NCBI RefSeq assembly: GCF_001189235.2
Contig: NZ_LFIP02000001.1
Span: forward strand, 682,001 to 746,000
DNA: 64,000 bases
Source of the DNA: Bradyrhizobium embrapense
GTDB taxonomy: Bacteria > Pseudomonadota > Alphaproteobacteria > Rhizobiales > Xanthobacteraceae
Direction of reading: 5' to 3'
Shown here: positions 16,876 to 24,313 of the stretch, in pieces
Numbering within the stretch: position 1 is the first letter of the stretch
Layout of the letters: each line of letters begins with the position of its first letter
Made by a program: the position numbers and the translations under genes
Notes under the pieces: model-generated
The model's input: the letters and a program-made list of their open reading frames with translations, nothing else
What the model was told of the DNA's origin: nothing
Database searches by the model: none

Positions 16876-17988
16876 ATGAGTTCGCCGGAGCAGGCGCGGG
16901 ACAGCGGCGAGGCCCGACCGCGCAAGATCATCCATATCGACATGGACGCGTTCTACGCGTCGGTGGAGCAAAGGGACAATCCCGACTTGCGCGGCAAGCC
17001 ATTGGCCGTGGGCGGCTCCGCAGAACGCGGCGTCGTGGCCGCAGCGAGCTATGAGGCTCGCAAATTCGGGGTTCGCTCGGCAATGCCGTCGGTCACCGCC
17101 AAGCGTCAGTGTCCGGAGCTGATCTTCGTCAAGCCACGGTTCGAGGTCTACAAGGCCGTCAGCCGGCAGATCCGGGACATCTTCGCCGAGCACACGGAAA
17201 TCATCGAGCCGCTGTCGCTGGACGAGGCATATCTCGACGTCACCGAAAATCTTCAGAACATCCCCCTCGCAACCGAAATCGCCACGGCGATCAGGGCCAA
17301 AATCCTCGCCGAAACGGGCCTTACGGCCTCCGCCGGGATCTCCTATAACAAGTTCCTCGCGAAGCTCGCGTCCGACCATCGCAAGCCCAACGGTCAGTTC
17401 GTCATCACCCCCAGGATGGGGCCCACCTTCGTGGAAAGTCTCCCGGTTGGCAGATTCCACGGCATCGGTCCGGCGACGACTGCTAAATTCAACGGCCTCG
17501 GCATCTTCACCGGGCTCGACATCCGCAATCAATCACTCGAGTTCATGAATGCGAATTTCGGCAAATCGGGCGCCTACTACTACTGGATCTCGCGCGGGGT
17601 TGATGAGCGTCCGGTTCGGGCGAACCGGATCCGGAAGTCAATCGGCGCAGAGAATACGTTCTCGAACGATCTGGCAGCGTTCGACACTTTGGCGGCAGAG
17701 CTCCAGCCGCTCATCCAAAAGGTCTGGCGGCATTGCGAAAGCACTGGCACCCGGGGACGCACGGTGACGCTAAAGATCAAGTTCTTCGATTTCGAGATCA
17801 TCACACGCAGCCGATCTGTGCCAACCCAGGTGTCGAACCACGCGGACCTCGAACGTCTTGCCATCGACCTGTTGCGGCACGAGATGCCGCTGCAGAAATC
17901 CGTACGCTTGCTCGGCGTCTCGCTGTCCGCGCTCCAAGAGCAAAGACCGAGCGGAACCTCAACTCGATCTCCCGATCTAACGCGCTAG
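16876..17988 (+). CDS. dinB: DNA polymerase IV (Y-family translesion polymerase)
   Basis: A 370-residue Y-family polymerase. The palm carries Asp-Met-Asp-Ala-Phe-Tyr-Ala-Ser-Val-Glu and Ser-Leu-Asp-Glu-Ala-Tyr-Leu-Asp-Val, supplying the metal-binding carboxylates. Tyr-Glu-Ala-Arg and the thumb helix-hairpin-helix (Gly-Ile-Gly-Pro-Ala-Thr) are present, with a little-finger domain near the end. There is no obvious C-terminal beta-clamp peptide of the classic Gln-Leu-x-Leu-Phe type. It copies damaged DNA with low fidelity. Alphaproteobacteria often carry several dinB copies. The position downstream of the SRAP and nuclease genes suggests a DNA-damage neighbourhood. No convincing LexA box (GTTC-N7-GTTC) was found upstream by eye. 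Confidence 0.93.
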   Translation: MSSPEQARDSGEARPRKIIHIDMDAFYASVEQRDNPDLRGKPLAVGGSAERGVVAAASYEARKFGVRSAMPSVTAKRQCPELIFVKPRFEVYKAVSRQIRDIFAEHTEIIEPLSLDEAYLDVTENLQNIPLATEIATAIRAKILAETGLTASAGISYNKFLAKLASDHRKPNGQFVITPRMGPTFVESLPVGRFHGIGPATTAKFNGLGIFTGLDIRNQSLEFMNANFGKSGAYYYWISRGVDERPVRANRIRKSIGAENTFSNDLAAFDTLAAELQPLIQKVWRHCESTGTRGRTVTLKIKFFDFEIITRSRSVPTQVSNHADLERLAIDLLRHEMPLQKSVRLLGVSLSALQEQRPSGTSTRSPDLTR

Positions 17989-18054
17989 ACATTCGAGAGG
18001 AATTGGATCGATACTTCTGGGACACGAAGAAGCCACCACCCGTCGCCCAGGCAA

Positions 18055-18288
18055 ATGGACATGAATGCACAAGGGCTCGCGGCCTTTTGTTTTCTCGCGA
18101 TTTTCAACGTACTCCCAGCTGCATCTGCCCTCACCCTGGAAGATATCAGGACCAGGCTTGAGGCAGCTGGCTATTCGCATATCCGCGAAGTGCCATCCGG
18201 AAAGATCAAGACGTTCAAGGCAACACGGGATGGGAAGGAAAGGTCCATCCTCGTAGATAGCACCGGCCATTTCCAGGAGTTGCAATAG
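18055..18288 (+). CDS. Small exported PepSY-like protein, 77 aa
   Basis: A signal peptide (hydrophobic Leu-Ala-Ala-Phe-Cys-Phe-Leu-Ala-Ile-Phe, cleavage after Ala-Ser-Ala near residue 25) is followed by a roughly 50-residue domain: Leu-Glu-Asp-Ile-Arg-Thr-Arg-Leu-Glu-Ala-Ala-Gly-Tyr, then Val-Pro-Ser-Gly-Lys-Ile-Lys-Thr-Phe-Lys-Ala. This helix-then-two-strands pattern is that of PepSY/YpeB-like periplasmic domains. A second ATG six bases later has the better spacing to an AGG. Function unknown. Confidence 0.65.
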   Translation: MDMNAQGLAAFCFLAIFNVLPAASALTLEDIRTRLEAAGYSHIREVPSGKIKTFKATRDGKERSILVDSTGHFQELQ

Positions 18289-18317
18289 CGTCCCTGAGGC
18301 TGGAGCGGTTACGAGGG

Positions 18318-18533
18318 TCACACGCGCAGCCGCAACGAGATTTCGGTACTCGTGAATGTCCTTTCCGGTGTCAGCACGACCATGTCGACGACGGTCATCG
18401 AGCCGAGGTGGCTGTACATGTATTTGACGTGCCAAAGCGGCCCGACGTCGGGTGAGATAACAAAATCTCCGGATTCCAGCGCGCGAGCGATCGCCCTGAC
18501 CGCCGCACTATTCCTTATTGGAAGTGAGAACAC
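18318..18533 (-). CDS. Possible short protein, GTG start, 71 aa (may be a broken gene)
   Basis: The composition looks protein-like (Ser-Ala-Ala-Val-Arg-Ala-Ile-Ala-Arg-Ala-Leu-Glu-Ser-Gly, then Val-Val-Asp-Met-Val-Val-Leu-Thr-Pro-Glu). The only usual start is a GTG at 18533 without a ribosome site. The same frame stays open, with coding-like sequence (Phe-Ala-Glu-Arg-Leu-Asp-Ala-Asp-Ala-Val), for about 30 codons further upstream, running into the next gene region without an ATG. It may be an eroded gene that has lost its start, or a chance frame. Confidence 0.3.
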   Translation of the reverse strand: MFSLPIRNSAAVRAIARALESGDFVISPDVGPLWHVKYMYSHLGSMTVVDMVVLTPERTFTSTEISLRLRV

Positions 18534-18646
18534 CGCGTCGGCGTCAAGTCTTTCGGCAAATTCTGAAATTGCCCTTGCCGACGACAGGAGGCGTAAACAT
18601 CTATCACCCAGCGACAGCTCCTTACCCTAATCCTACCGGTAGCAAA

Positions 18647-18904
18647 ATGGACCTGACCGAAATCCAGGACTACGCGATACAAGCAAGAATGGCGCTCATC
18701 GTGGGCGCGGGAACGTTTGACCGCGTCTTTGCCGGCATCCGCTTTGCGGAGATCGACGGGCCACTTCTATATGTCTACGCAAGGGACGAGTCGACCGCGG
18801 CCGAGATCGAGGACAATTTCGCCCCGCGCATCGCAATCGTTGCTTCGCAGATCGTCGGCCGAGAAATCGACGTAGTTGTCGTGCTGCCGAAGGTCCTTCA
18901 GTAA
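18647..18904 (+). CDS. Small hypothetical protein, 85 aa
   Basis: A soluble alpha/beta-looking protein: Leu-Thr-Glu-Ile-Gln-Asp-Tyr-Ala-Ile-Gln-Ala-Arg helix, a glycine turn, Leu-Leu-Tyr-Val-Tyr-Ala-Arg-Asp-Glu strand, another helix, and a final Ile-Asp-Val-Val-Val-Val-Leu-Pro strand. ATG 18647 is chosen because the sequence before it in the same frame is not protein-like. No family recognised and no operon partner. Confidence 0.5.
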   Translation: MDLTEIQDYAIQARMALIVGAGTFDRVFAGIRFAEIDGPLLYVYARDESTAAEIEDNFAPRIAIVASQIVGREIDVVVVLPKVLQ

Positions 18905-19148
18905 TGAGCCCGTCAAATGCCGCCCGTTGTTCAGGCGCCGGATCACCGCAGTGGCCGCAGGGGATCAGGAGCGGCTCGTTGCAGACTGCGACTATCGCAA
19001 ATCCACGGCCGGTTCGACGCTCGAACACCGTATTGATCCGGATTTCGGTACAGATAGGTCGGCCGTAATATTATCTCTGCCGACGTTACCGTAACTTGCA
19101 GAGCATTTTTCACCTTTGAGCTTTTACAAGCCAATTGCAACCGGCCAA

Positions 19149-19176
19149 AAAAGGACCGCCCTCGGACGGTCCTTTT
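19149..19176. terminator. Bidirectional hairpin terminator candidate
   Basis: The arms AAAAGGACCG (19149-19158) and CGGTCCTTTT (19167-19176) form a perfect 10-bp stem with an 8-base loop. The stem ends in an A/T run on each side, giving a U-tract in either transcription direction. It lies about 240 bases after the short rightward gene ending at 18904 and just ahead of the next small gene. Confidence 0.75.
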
Positions 19177-19219
19177 CGATTCCAGGCCCGCTCCAACGAT
19201 CATTGTAGGAATTCAAGCT

Positions 19220-19396
19220 TTGACGAAGGAGCAGCTTGCTCGAGACGCGGCAGACATATTTCGATTGCTGCGAGCATTCCGAGCGATCAGGGATCGAACT
19301 GCGCGGAAGGTCGTTGTCGAGACCGTCGAGGCAATGGCCGAAGGCCGCACTGCCGACAAGCCACTTGAGGACAACACTGGAAAGCCTCGCACGTGA
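19220..19396 (+). CDS. Possible helical miniprotein with TTG start, 58 aa
   Basis: From TTG 19220 the frame runs 58 codons to TGA. TAGGA lies about nine bases upstream. The sequence is strongly helical and charged (Leu-Ala-Arg-Asp-Ala-Ala-Asp-Ile-Phe-Arg-Leu-Leu-Arg, then Arg-Lys-Val-Val-Val-Glu-Thr-Val-Glu-Ala-Met), reading like a short rhizobial coiled-coil or regulator-fragment protein. Its position directly after a terminator hairpin fits a separate transcription unit. The start codon is uncommon and no homologue is recognised. Confidence 0.45.
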   Translation: MTKEQLARDAADIFRLLRAFRAIRDRTARKVVVETVEAMAEGRTADKPLEDNTGKPRT

Positions 19397-19718
19397 GCGG
19401 TGAACACCTCAGCATCGCTTTTCGCTAGGAAAAGGCGCGTGCCGGTGCGGTTGCGCTGGCGCACCCTGCCCCAAGTGCAACAGGCCGAAACCTGATGATG
19501 AATTTCCGCGGTTGCCACGGGGGGCAGAAACATGTTCGGCGGGCGCGGCCGGCGATAATCCCTCCAACTGACCTCGGCCCTCAATTGCCAGTGCCTAAGA
19601 TTCAATTCGAATATGCCTTCTGTCAGATGTTGCCATACGCGGCGGAATCTGCTTCGACAGCGATCATTGGTTGCACGAACCGGCAGGCCAATATTTCAAG
19701 ATGGAGCTTGCGGTAGGC
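19397..19718. other. Gene-free stretch before the TetR gene
   Basis: About 320 bases with no convincing coding sequence. It should contain the promoter of the TetR gene. I looked for the ATTCTAAC-N4-GTTAGAAT palindrome found elsewhere in this cluster and did not find it here, so autoregulation through that site is not supported. Confidence 0.4.
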
Positions 19719-20435
19719 ATGAAGGCGGCGCGGTCATCCCTGCGTTCCGGTGACCGGTCCGGTCCGAGGCCGGCGGTGCGCCGGCCGAAAGCCCCCTCCG
19801 TAAGCCGTGGGCACAAGGCCGAGCCTGACAAAACCTCTGCGGTCGCAACGCCCAAATCCGAGCGGTCGCGTGACCTCATCCTGCACTCAGCAGCACAGCT
19901 GTTTCGTCGCCAGGGGTTTTCGGCCACCACCCTGCGCCAGATCGCAGCAAGGGCCAAAATCAAGGCCGGCAGCATCTACTATCATTTCGATTCCAAGGAG
20001 CAGATTCTCGACGAAGTGCTGGACCGCGGCCTCCGCCACGTGTTCGAGACCGTGAAAAACTCGGTCGAACGTGCCGGAAAGGTATCACACCGACGCAAGA
20101 TTGCTCTTGCGATCGAGGCCCATCTCGTCGCGCTCCTCGAGACGAGCGACTTCACATCAGCCAACATTCGAATCTACGGACAATTGCCGGAGCAACTGAA
20201 GAAGCCGCACCGACCGCTGCGGCGCGCGTACGCGGAATACTGGGACCAGCTTTTCATCGATGCCCGCCGCGCCGGCGAGATCCGCGCCGATATGGAGGTC
20301 GTGCCATTGCGTATGTTCGTGATCGGCGCTCTCAACTGGACAATCGAGTGGTTCAGGCTGGAAAACAGGGATGCCGTGCTCGAATTGGCCCGCCGCACGG
20401 AGACGCTGATCTTCGAAGGCGTCAACAAGCCCTGA
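19719..20435 (+). CDS. TetR/AcrR-family regulator, candidate regulator of the acyl-CoA cluster
   Basis: A 238-residue protein. About 45 basic, Ser/Pro-rich residues precede a typical TetR helix-turn-helix (Ala-Ala-Gln-Leu-Phe-Arg-Arg-Gln-Gly-Phe-Ser-Ala-Thr-Thr-Leu-Arg-Gln-Ile-Ala, then Gly-Ser-Ile-Tyr-Tyr-His-Phe-Asp-Ser-Lys-Glu). A helical ligand domain with Trp/Tyr/Phe-rich segments follows. ATG 19719 is chosen for its GGAG/TAGG upstream; ATG 19701 or a TTG at 19671 are alternatives. It is convergent with the neighbouring enoyl-CoA hydratase gene, seven bases apart. It is the nearest TetR gene to three identical palindromic operators in the cluster, so it probably binds them and responds to an acyl-CoA (inference). 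Confidence 0.85.
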   Translation: MKAARSSLRSGDRSGPRPAVRRPKAPSVSRGHKAEPDKTSAVATPKSERSRDLILHSAAQLFRRQGFSATTLRQIAARAKIKAGSIYYHFDSKEQILDEVLDRGLRHVFETVKNSVERAGKVSHRRKIALAIEAHLVALLETSDFTSANIRIYGQLPEQLKKPHRPLRRAYAEYWDQLFIDARRAGEIRADMEVVPLRMFVIGALNWTIEWFRLENRDAVLELARRTETLIFEGVNKP

Positions 20436-20442
20436 TCCCAAT

Positions 20443-21228
20443 CTATCGGCCGTGCCAGACCGGCTTTCGCTTCTCTGCGAACGCCTTGGGCCCTTCGATC
20501 GCGTCGAGACTGGCATAGACCTCCTTATGCAAACGCTCTGCCTCAACGAGCCCCTGTGCAAGACCCAGGTCCATTGCGGCAAGCACGCTCGATTTGGCCG
20601 CCTTGACGGACAGTGGCGCGCCCTCGACGATTTTCCGGGCCAGTTCCAGCGCACGTTCGCGCACAGCGCGTGGCGTGTCCTCAAGCGAGTTCGTGAAACC
20701 ATGTTCCGCGAGGCGTTCGATCGGAATTGTTTCACCGGTCAGGACCATCTCCATCAACAGCGGCTGCGGGACCATCCATAACATCGGCACCGCCCACGGG
20801 GACCCGCGCCCCATCTTCACCTCGGTTATCCCTGCTCGGGTGCCGCGCAATCCGATCCTCAAGTCGCACTTCAGCGCAAGCATCATCCCGCCGGCCATCA
20901 GAGATCCCGTCATGGCAGCAATGATTGGCTTGGCGACCTTCTGCATCGCGTGCTGCATGGGATCGCGCATCAGCGTCAGAATATCCACCCCGTCCCTCGC
21001 CCGGATCTCCGCGGCCTGCTTCAGGTCCAACCCTGCGCAGAATACCCCGCAATCGGTTGAGGTCAGGATGATCGCGCGGACGGCGGCGTCAGCCTCTGCC
21101 CTGCCCCAGGCGCCGGTCAGGCCGTTCATCGCCTCTACCGAGAGCGCATTCTTGCGTTCGGGACGGTCGATGGTCACGGTCGCTATGCCGTCTTCGACCG
21201 AATAGCGGACTTGCTCTTTTTCAGCCAC
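20443..21228 (-). CDS. Enoyl-CoA hydratase/crotonase family protein, both catalytic Glu present
   Basis: A 261-residue crotonase-fold protein. Oxyanion-hole sequence Phe-Cys-Ala-Gly-Leu-Asp-Leu (near 63-69) and Gly-Ser-Leu-Met-Ala-Gly-Gly are present, and Glu136 (Ile-Thr-Glu-Val) and Glu160 (Leu-Met-Glu-Met) occupy the two catalytic glutamate positions of true hydratases. The start is taken as GTG 21228, eight to ten bases after AAGGAAGAAG. An ATG at 21255 in the same frame falls inside the palindromic operator at 21246-21265 and is unlikely to be used. It is transcribed divergently from the acyl-CoA synthetase at 21326. Role: hydration of an unsaturated acyl-CoA; substrate unknown. Confidence 0.88.
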   Translation of the reverse strand: MAEKEQVRYSVEDGIATVTIDRPERKNALSVEAMNGLTGAWGRAEADAAVRAIILTSTDCGVFCAGLDLKQAAEIRARDGVDILTLMRDPMQHAMQKVAKPIIAAMTGSLMAGGMMLALKCDLRIGLRGTRAGITEVKMGRGSPWAVPMLWMVPQPLLMEMVLTGETIPIERLAEHGFTNSLEDTPRAVRERALELARKIVEGAPLSVKAAKSSVLAAMDLGLAQGLVEAERLHKEVYASLDAIEGPKAFAEKRKPVWHGR

Positions 21229-21245
21229 GATATCTTCTTCCTTGA

Positions 21246-21265
21246 ATTCTAACATTTGTTAGAAT
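21246..21265. promoter_or_regulatory. Palindromic operator, copy 1 (ATTCTAAC-N4-GTTAGAAT)
   Basis: Both 8-base arms are perfect inverted repeats with centre ATTT. The site lies 18 bases before the GTG of the leftward hydratase gene and about 60 bases before the start of the rightward synthetase gene, so one bound repressor could control both directions. Identical arms recur at 24227-24246 and 27488-27507. Confidence 0.85.
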
Positions 21266-21325
21266 ACATCGCCGCACGCCAGATGCAAGAACATGGCGCA
21301 GCTCTTTGAGGCAGGAGGAAGCAAG

Positions 21326-23272
21326 ATGGCGTATCTCTGGACGCCCCCGGCGGAACTGGTGGAAAAGAGCAACCTGAGCGCGTTTCTTCGCGCCACGGGG
21401 CAACCCAACTACGACGCGCTGGCGGTCAAAGCCGAGATTGATCCGGCCTGGCTCGTGCAGGAAGTGTTCGAGTTCTGCGACGTCCGCTTCTATCGCAAGC
21501 CCGAGAAGATCCTGGATCGTGCACGGGGCGAACCGTGGGCGCGCTGGTGCGTCGGCGGGACCACGAACATCGTCCTCAATTGCATCGACAAGCACCGCGG
21601 AACTGAAGTCTGGGACAGAACATTCCTGGTCTGGGAAGGCGAAGACCACAGCGAGCAGCGACGACTGAGCTACGCCGAATTCGAGTCCGCCGTCGGGCGG
21701 CTAGCCTCGGGCCTGCGCAAGCTTGGAATAGGCAGGGGCGACGTTGTTGCGATCTATATGCCCAACCTGCCCGAAACCTTCGTGGCCTTCTTTGCAATCC
21801 TGAAGATCGGCGCAATCGTGATGCCACTGTTTTCCGGCTTCGGGCCCGACCCGATCCGGGCGCGGCTCAACCATGGTGAAGCAAAGGCCGTCATTACCGC
21901 GAACGGCACCTGGCGCCGCGGCGCTCCTGCTCCGCTGAAATCGGTTCTCGATGAGGCGCTGGTGACCGCGCCAACCGTCCAGCATGTGATCGTGGCCGAC
22001 CGCGGCGGGCTTGGCATCGACACCCCTATGCGAATGGATCGCGACCACTGGTGGGATGAGATCGCGAAGGAGGCGACAAACCTTCCGACCGTCGAGATGG
22101 ACGCGGAAGATCCCGCCATCCTTCTCTATACGTCCGGAACGACTGGCGAACCAAAGGGCTGCGTGTGGACGCATATCAGCTTCATTGGCTCGATGGTGAC
22201 GCGGGATATGATCATCTGCGGCGACTTCAAGCCAACCGACCTGTTTTTCTTCTTCAGTGACATGGGGTGGATGGTGGGCGCCATGTGCGCCTGCATTCCA
22301 AGTTTCGCCGGCGGCAGGCTCCTCGTGGCCGAGGGGACCCCCGATTATCCCGATACGGGACGCTTCTGGCGCCTGATCGCCGATCACCAGGTCACCTATC
22401 TCGGTGTTTCGCCGACCATTGTGCGCGGCATGATGCGCCATGGCGAGGAAGTCGACGGATACGACCTCTCCAGCCTGCGGATAACGGCTTCGGGCGGCGA
22501 GGCCTGGACGGAGACGCCGTGGCGATGGTTCTTCGAGCACGTCTGCAAGTCGAAGATTCCGATCATCAACATTTCCGGCGGAACGGAAGTCGGCGGATGC
22601 ATCTTCACCGGCACCCCGAACCATCCGATGAACCCGTGTTCGTTCTCCCGGCCGGCCCTCGGCGTCGGCGCAGATATCGTCGACATGGCGGGTAGCCCTG
22701 TCCCCGACGGTGAGGTCGGCGAATTGGTGCTGCGTCATGCATCGATCGGGCTGACCAAGAGCCTGTGGAAGGGCGACCAGCGCTATCTCGAGAGCTACTG
22801 GAACACGATTCCGGGAATCTGGGTGCATGGCGACTTTGCCATGCGCGGCAAGGACGGCCTCTATTATATTCTTGGCCGCTCGGACGACACTCTCAAGATC
22901 TCGGGCAAGCGCGTCGGACCGGCGGAGCTCGAGGGCGTGCTGACCGCAACCGGCAAGGTTGCGGAAGCCGCCGTCTTCAGCGTCCCGCACCCTGTCAAAG
23001 GCTCCGCCATCGTGTGTGCCTGCGTGCCGAGCCCCGGTACAAAGGATTCACGCGTGCTGTCAGAAGAGCTCGCCCAAGCCCTGGTGCACGGAATGGGCAC
23101 ATCGTACCGCCCGGAAAGGGTGTTGCTGGTCGATGACCTGCCGAAAACGCGCAACATGAAGATCATGCGCCGTGTGCTCCGCGCAGTGTTCGAGAACAAG
23201 GACCCCGGCGATCTGTCGGCGCTGGCCAATCCCGAGGCGATCGAGCACATTCGCCAGAAGCTCAAAGTGTAA
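21326..23272 (+). CDS. Acyl-CoA synthetase (AMP-forming), acetoacetyl/acetyl-CoA synthetase-like
   Basis: A 648-residue ANL enzyme in the longer acetyl-CoA-synthetase-like class. Motifs: Leu-Leu-Tyr-Thr-Ser-Gly-Thr-Thr-Gly-Glu-Pro-Lys-Gly (P-loop), Asn-Ile-Ser-Gly-Gly-Thr-Glu (A5), Gly-Asp-Phe-Ala, Gly-Arg-Ser-Asp-Asp-Thr-Leu-Lys-Ile-Ser-Gly-Lys-Arg-Val-Gly (A8) and a C-terminal Pro-Lys-Thr-Arg-Asn-Met-Lys-Ile-Met-Arg-Arg holding the catalytic Lys. The start at 21326 follows AGGAGGA at six bases; an earlier ATG at 21293 lacks such a site. Reaction: acid + ATP + CoA to acyl-CoA + AMP + pyrophosphate. It is controlled from the shared operator and followed by a strong hairpin. The chain length of its acid cannot be told. 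Confidence 0.88.
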   Translation: MAYLWTPPAELVEKSNLSAFLRATGQPNYDALAVKAEIDPAWLVQEVFEFCDVRFYRKPEKILDRARGEPWARWCVGGTTNIVLNCIDKHRGTEVWDRTFLVWEGEDHSEQRRLSYAEFESAVGRLASGLRKLGIGRGDVVAIYMPNLPETFVAFFAILKIGAIVMPLFSGFGPDPIRARLNHGEAKAVITANGTWRRGAPAPLKSVLDEALVTAPTVQHVIVADRGGLGIDTPMRMDRDHWWDEIAKEATNLPTVEMDAEDPAILLYTSGTTGEPKGCVWTHISFIGSMVTRDMIICGDFKPTDLFFFFSDMGWMVGAMCACIPSFAGGRLLVAEGTPDYPDTGRFWRLIADHQVTYLGVSPTIVRGMMRHGEEVDGYDLSSLRITASGGEAWTETPWRWFFEHVCKSKIPIINISGGTEVGGCIFTGTPNHPMNPCSFSRPALGVGADIVDMAGSPVPDGEVGELVLRHASIGLTKSLWKGDQRYLESYWNTIPGIWVHGDFAMRGKDGLYYILGRSDDTLKISGKRVGPAELEGVLTATGKVAEAAVFSVPHPVKGSAIVCACVPSPGTKDSRVLSEELAQALVHGMGTSYRPERVLLVDDLPKTRNMKIMRRVLRAVFENKDPGDLSALANPEAIEHIRQKLKV

Positions 23273-23327
23273 CAGTCGGCCCGGACTGGTCCGGACCGGG
23301 CAACGTCCGCGTAGTGCGAGGCAAGGC

Positions 23328-23358
23328 GTCAAGGCAACCACAAGTGAGTTGCCTTGAC
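23328..23358. terminator. Hairpin between two convergent genes
   Basis: GTCAAGGCAAC (23328-23338) and GTTGCCTTGAC (23348-23358) form a perfect 11-bp stem around a 9-base loop. It sits between the rightward synthetase gene (ending 23272) and the leftward crotonase gene (ending 23374), where a bidirectional terminator would be expected. There is no long T-run, so termination may be imperfect or Rho-assisted. Confidence 0.6.
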
Positions 23359-23373
23359 GAGAAATGGGCGAAT

Positions 23374-24183
23374 CTAGATCGGGCAATCCTTGGGGAACGC
23401 AGGCTTGCGCTTCTCGAGGTGCGAGGCCAGCCCTTCGCGAGCCTCATTGCCGGCAAAGCCGAGGATCTCGAGCGCAGTGGACGTGTCGAACAGCGGCCCG
23501 TTGACGCGAAGCCAGTTGTTCAACGCATATTTGGTCCAGCGGATCGCACTCTGCGCACCCGTTGCGAGATCCTGCGCTGTTTCCAACGCGATGTTTTGCA
23601 GCTCCGCATCTTCGACGCACAGCGAAACCAGGCCGATCCGCTCGGCTTCCTCACCCGACAGCGGCTTGCATGTGAGCAGATAGTACTTTGCCTTCGCCAG
23701 CCCGCAGAGCAGCGGCCAGATGATGCAGGCAACGTCGCCAGCGGCGACACCGAGCCTGGTGTGCCCGTCGACGATCCGCGCCGATTTGCCACAGATCGAC
23801 ACGTCGGCAAGGATCCCGACCACGAGGCCGGCCCCCACGGCGACGCCGTTGATCGCCGAGATGATGGGCTTGTTGCAGTTGATGACGTTGTAGACGAGAT
23901 CCTTGGCCTCTCTCCAGGTCGCCATCCGCGCAGCCGGATTGTCGAGCAGCGACTTGATCAGTTCGAAATCGCCACCGGCCGAGAATGCCTTGCCCGCCCC
24001 CGTGACAATCACGGCGTTGATGTCGGGGTCGCTGTCGATGTCTCTCCAGATGTGGGTGAGCTGTGTATGGGTCTCGGCGTCGACGGAATTGTAGGTCTCC
24101 GGTCGGTCGAAGGTGATCCGAAGGATCCGTTCAGCCGGATAGTCGAGCTTCAATCTCGTGTAGGCCGCATATCGATTGGACAT
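23374..24183 (-). CDS. Crotonase-fold protein lacking both hydratase glutamates
   Basis: A 269-residue enoyl-CoA hydratase/isomerase family protein. The oxyanion-hole region (Phe-Ser-Ala-Gly-Gly-Asp-Phe, near 67-73) and Gly-Val-Ala-Val-Gly-Ala-Gly are present. Aligned by eye with its paralogue at 31268, the two catalytic glutamates are replaced by His141 (Asp-Gly-His-Thr) and Tyr167 (Ala-Lys-Tyr-Tyr). Ordinary hydration is therefore doubtful; hydrolase, decarboxylase, isomerase or lyase chemistry is possible in this superfamily. It starts 44 bases from operator copy 2 and is divergent from the ligase operon at 24314, so it is co-regulated with activation and cleavage enzymes. Confidence 0.85.
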   Translation of the reverse strand: MSNRYAAYTRLKLDYPAERILRITFDRPETYNSVDAETHTQLTHIWRDIDSDPDINAVIVTGAGKAFSAGGDFELIKSLLDNPAARMATWREAKDLVYNVINCNKPIISAINGVAVGAGLVVGILADVSICGKSARIVDGHTRLGVAAGDVACIIWPLLCGLAKAKYYLLTCKPLSGEEAERIGLVSLCVEDAELQNIALETAQDLATGAQSAIRWTKYALNNWLRVNGPLFDTSTALEILGFAGNEAREGLASHLEKRKPAFPKDCPI

Positions 24184-24226
24184 ATTGATCTTCCCGCTCT
24201 TGGCGCATAAGAAGCGCTACCAATTA

Positions 24227-24246
24227 ATTCTAACAGATGTTAGAAT
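24227..24246. promoter_or_regulatory. Palindromic operator, copy 2
   Basis: ATTCTAAC-AGAT-GTTAGAAT. The arms match copies 1 and 3 exactly and extend by one further A/T pair on each side (24226-24247). It lies between divergent genes, 44 bases from the leftward crotonase start (24183) and 68 bases before the rightward ligase start (24314). Confidence 0.85.
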
Positions 24247-24313
24247 TTACAATCGGCCGGCGCAAGCACTGGTTCGAAACAAGAATATCAAAAGAGCGCT
24301 CGAGGAAACGTTG

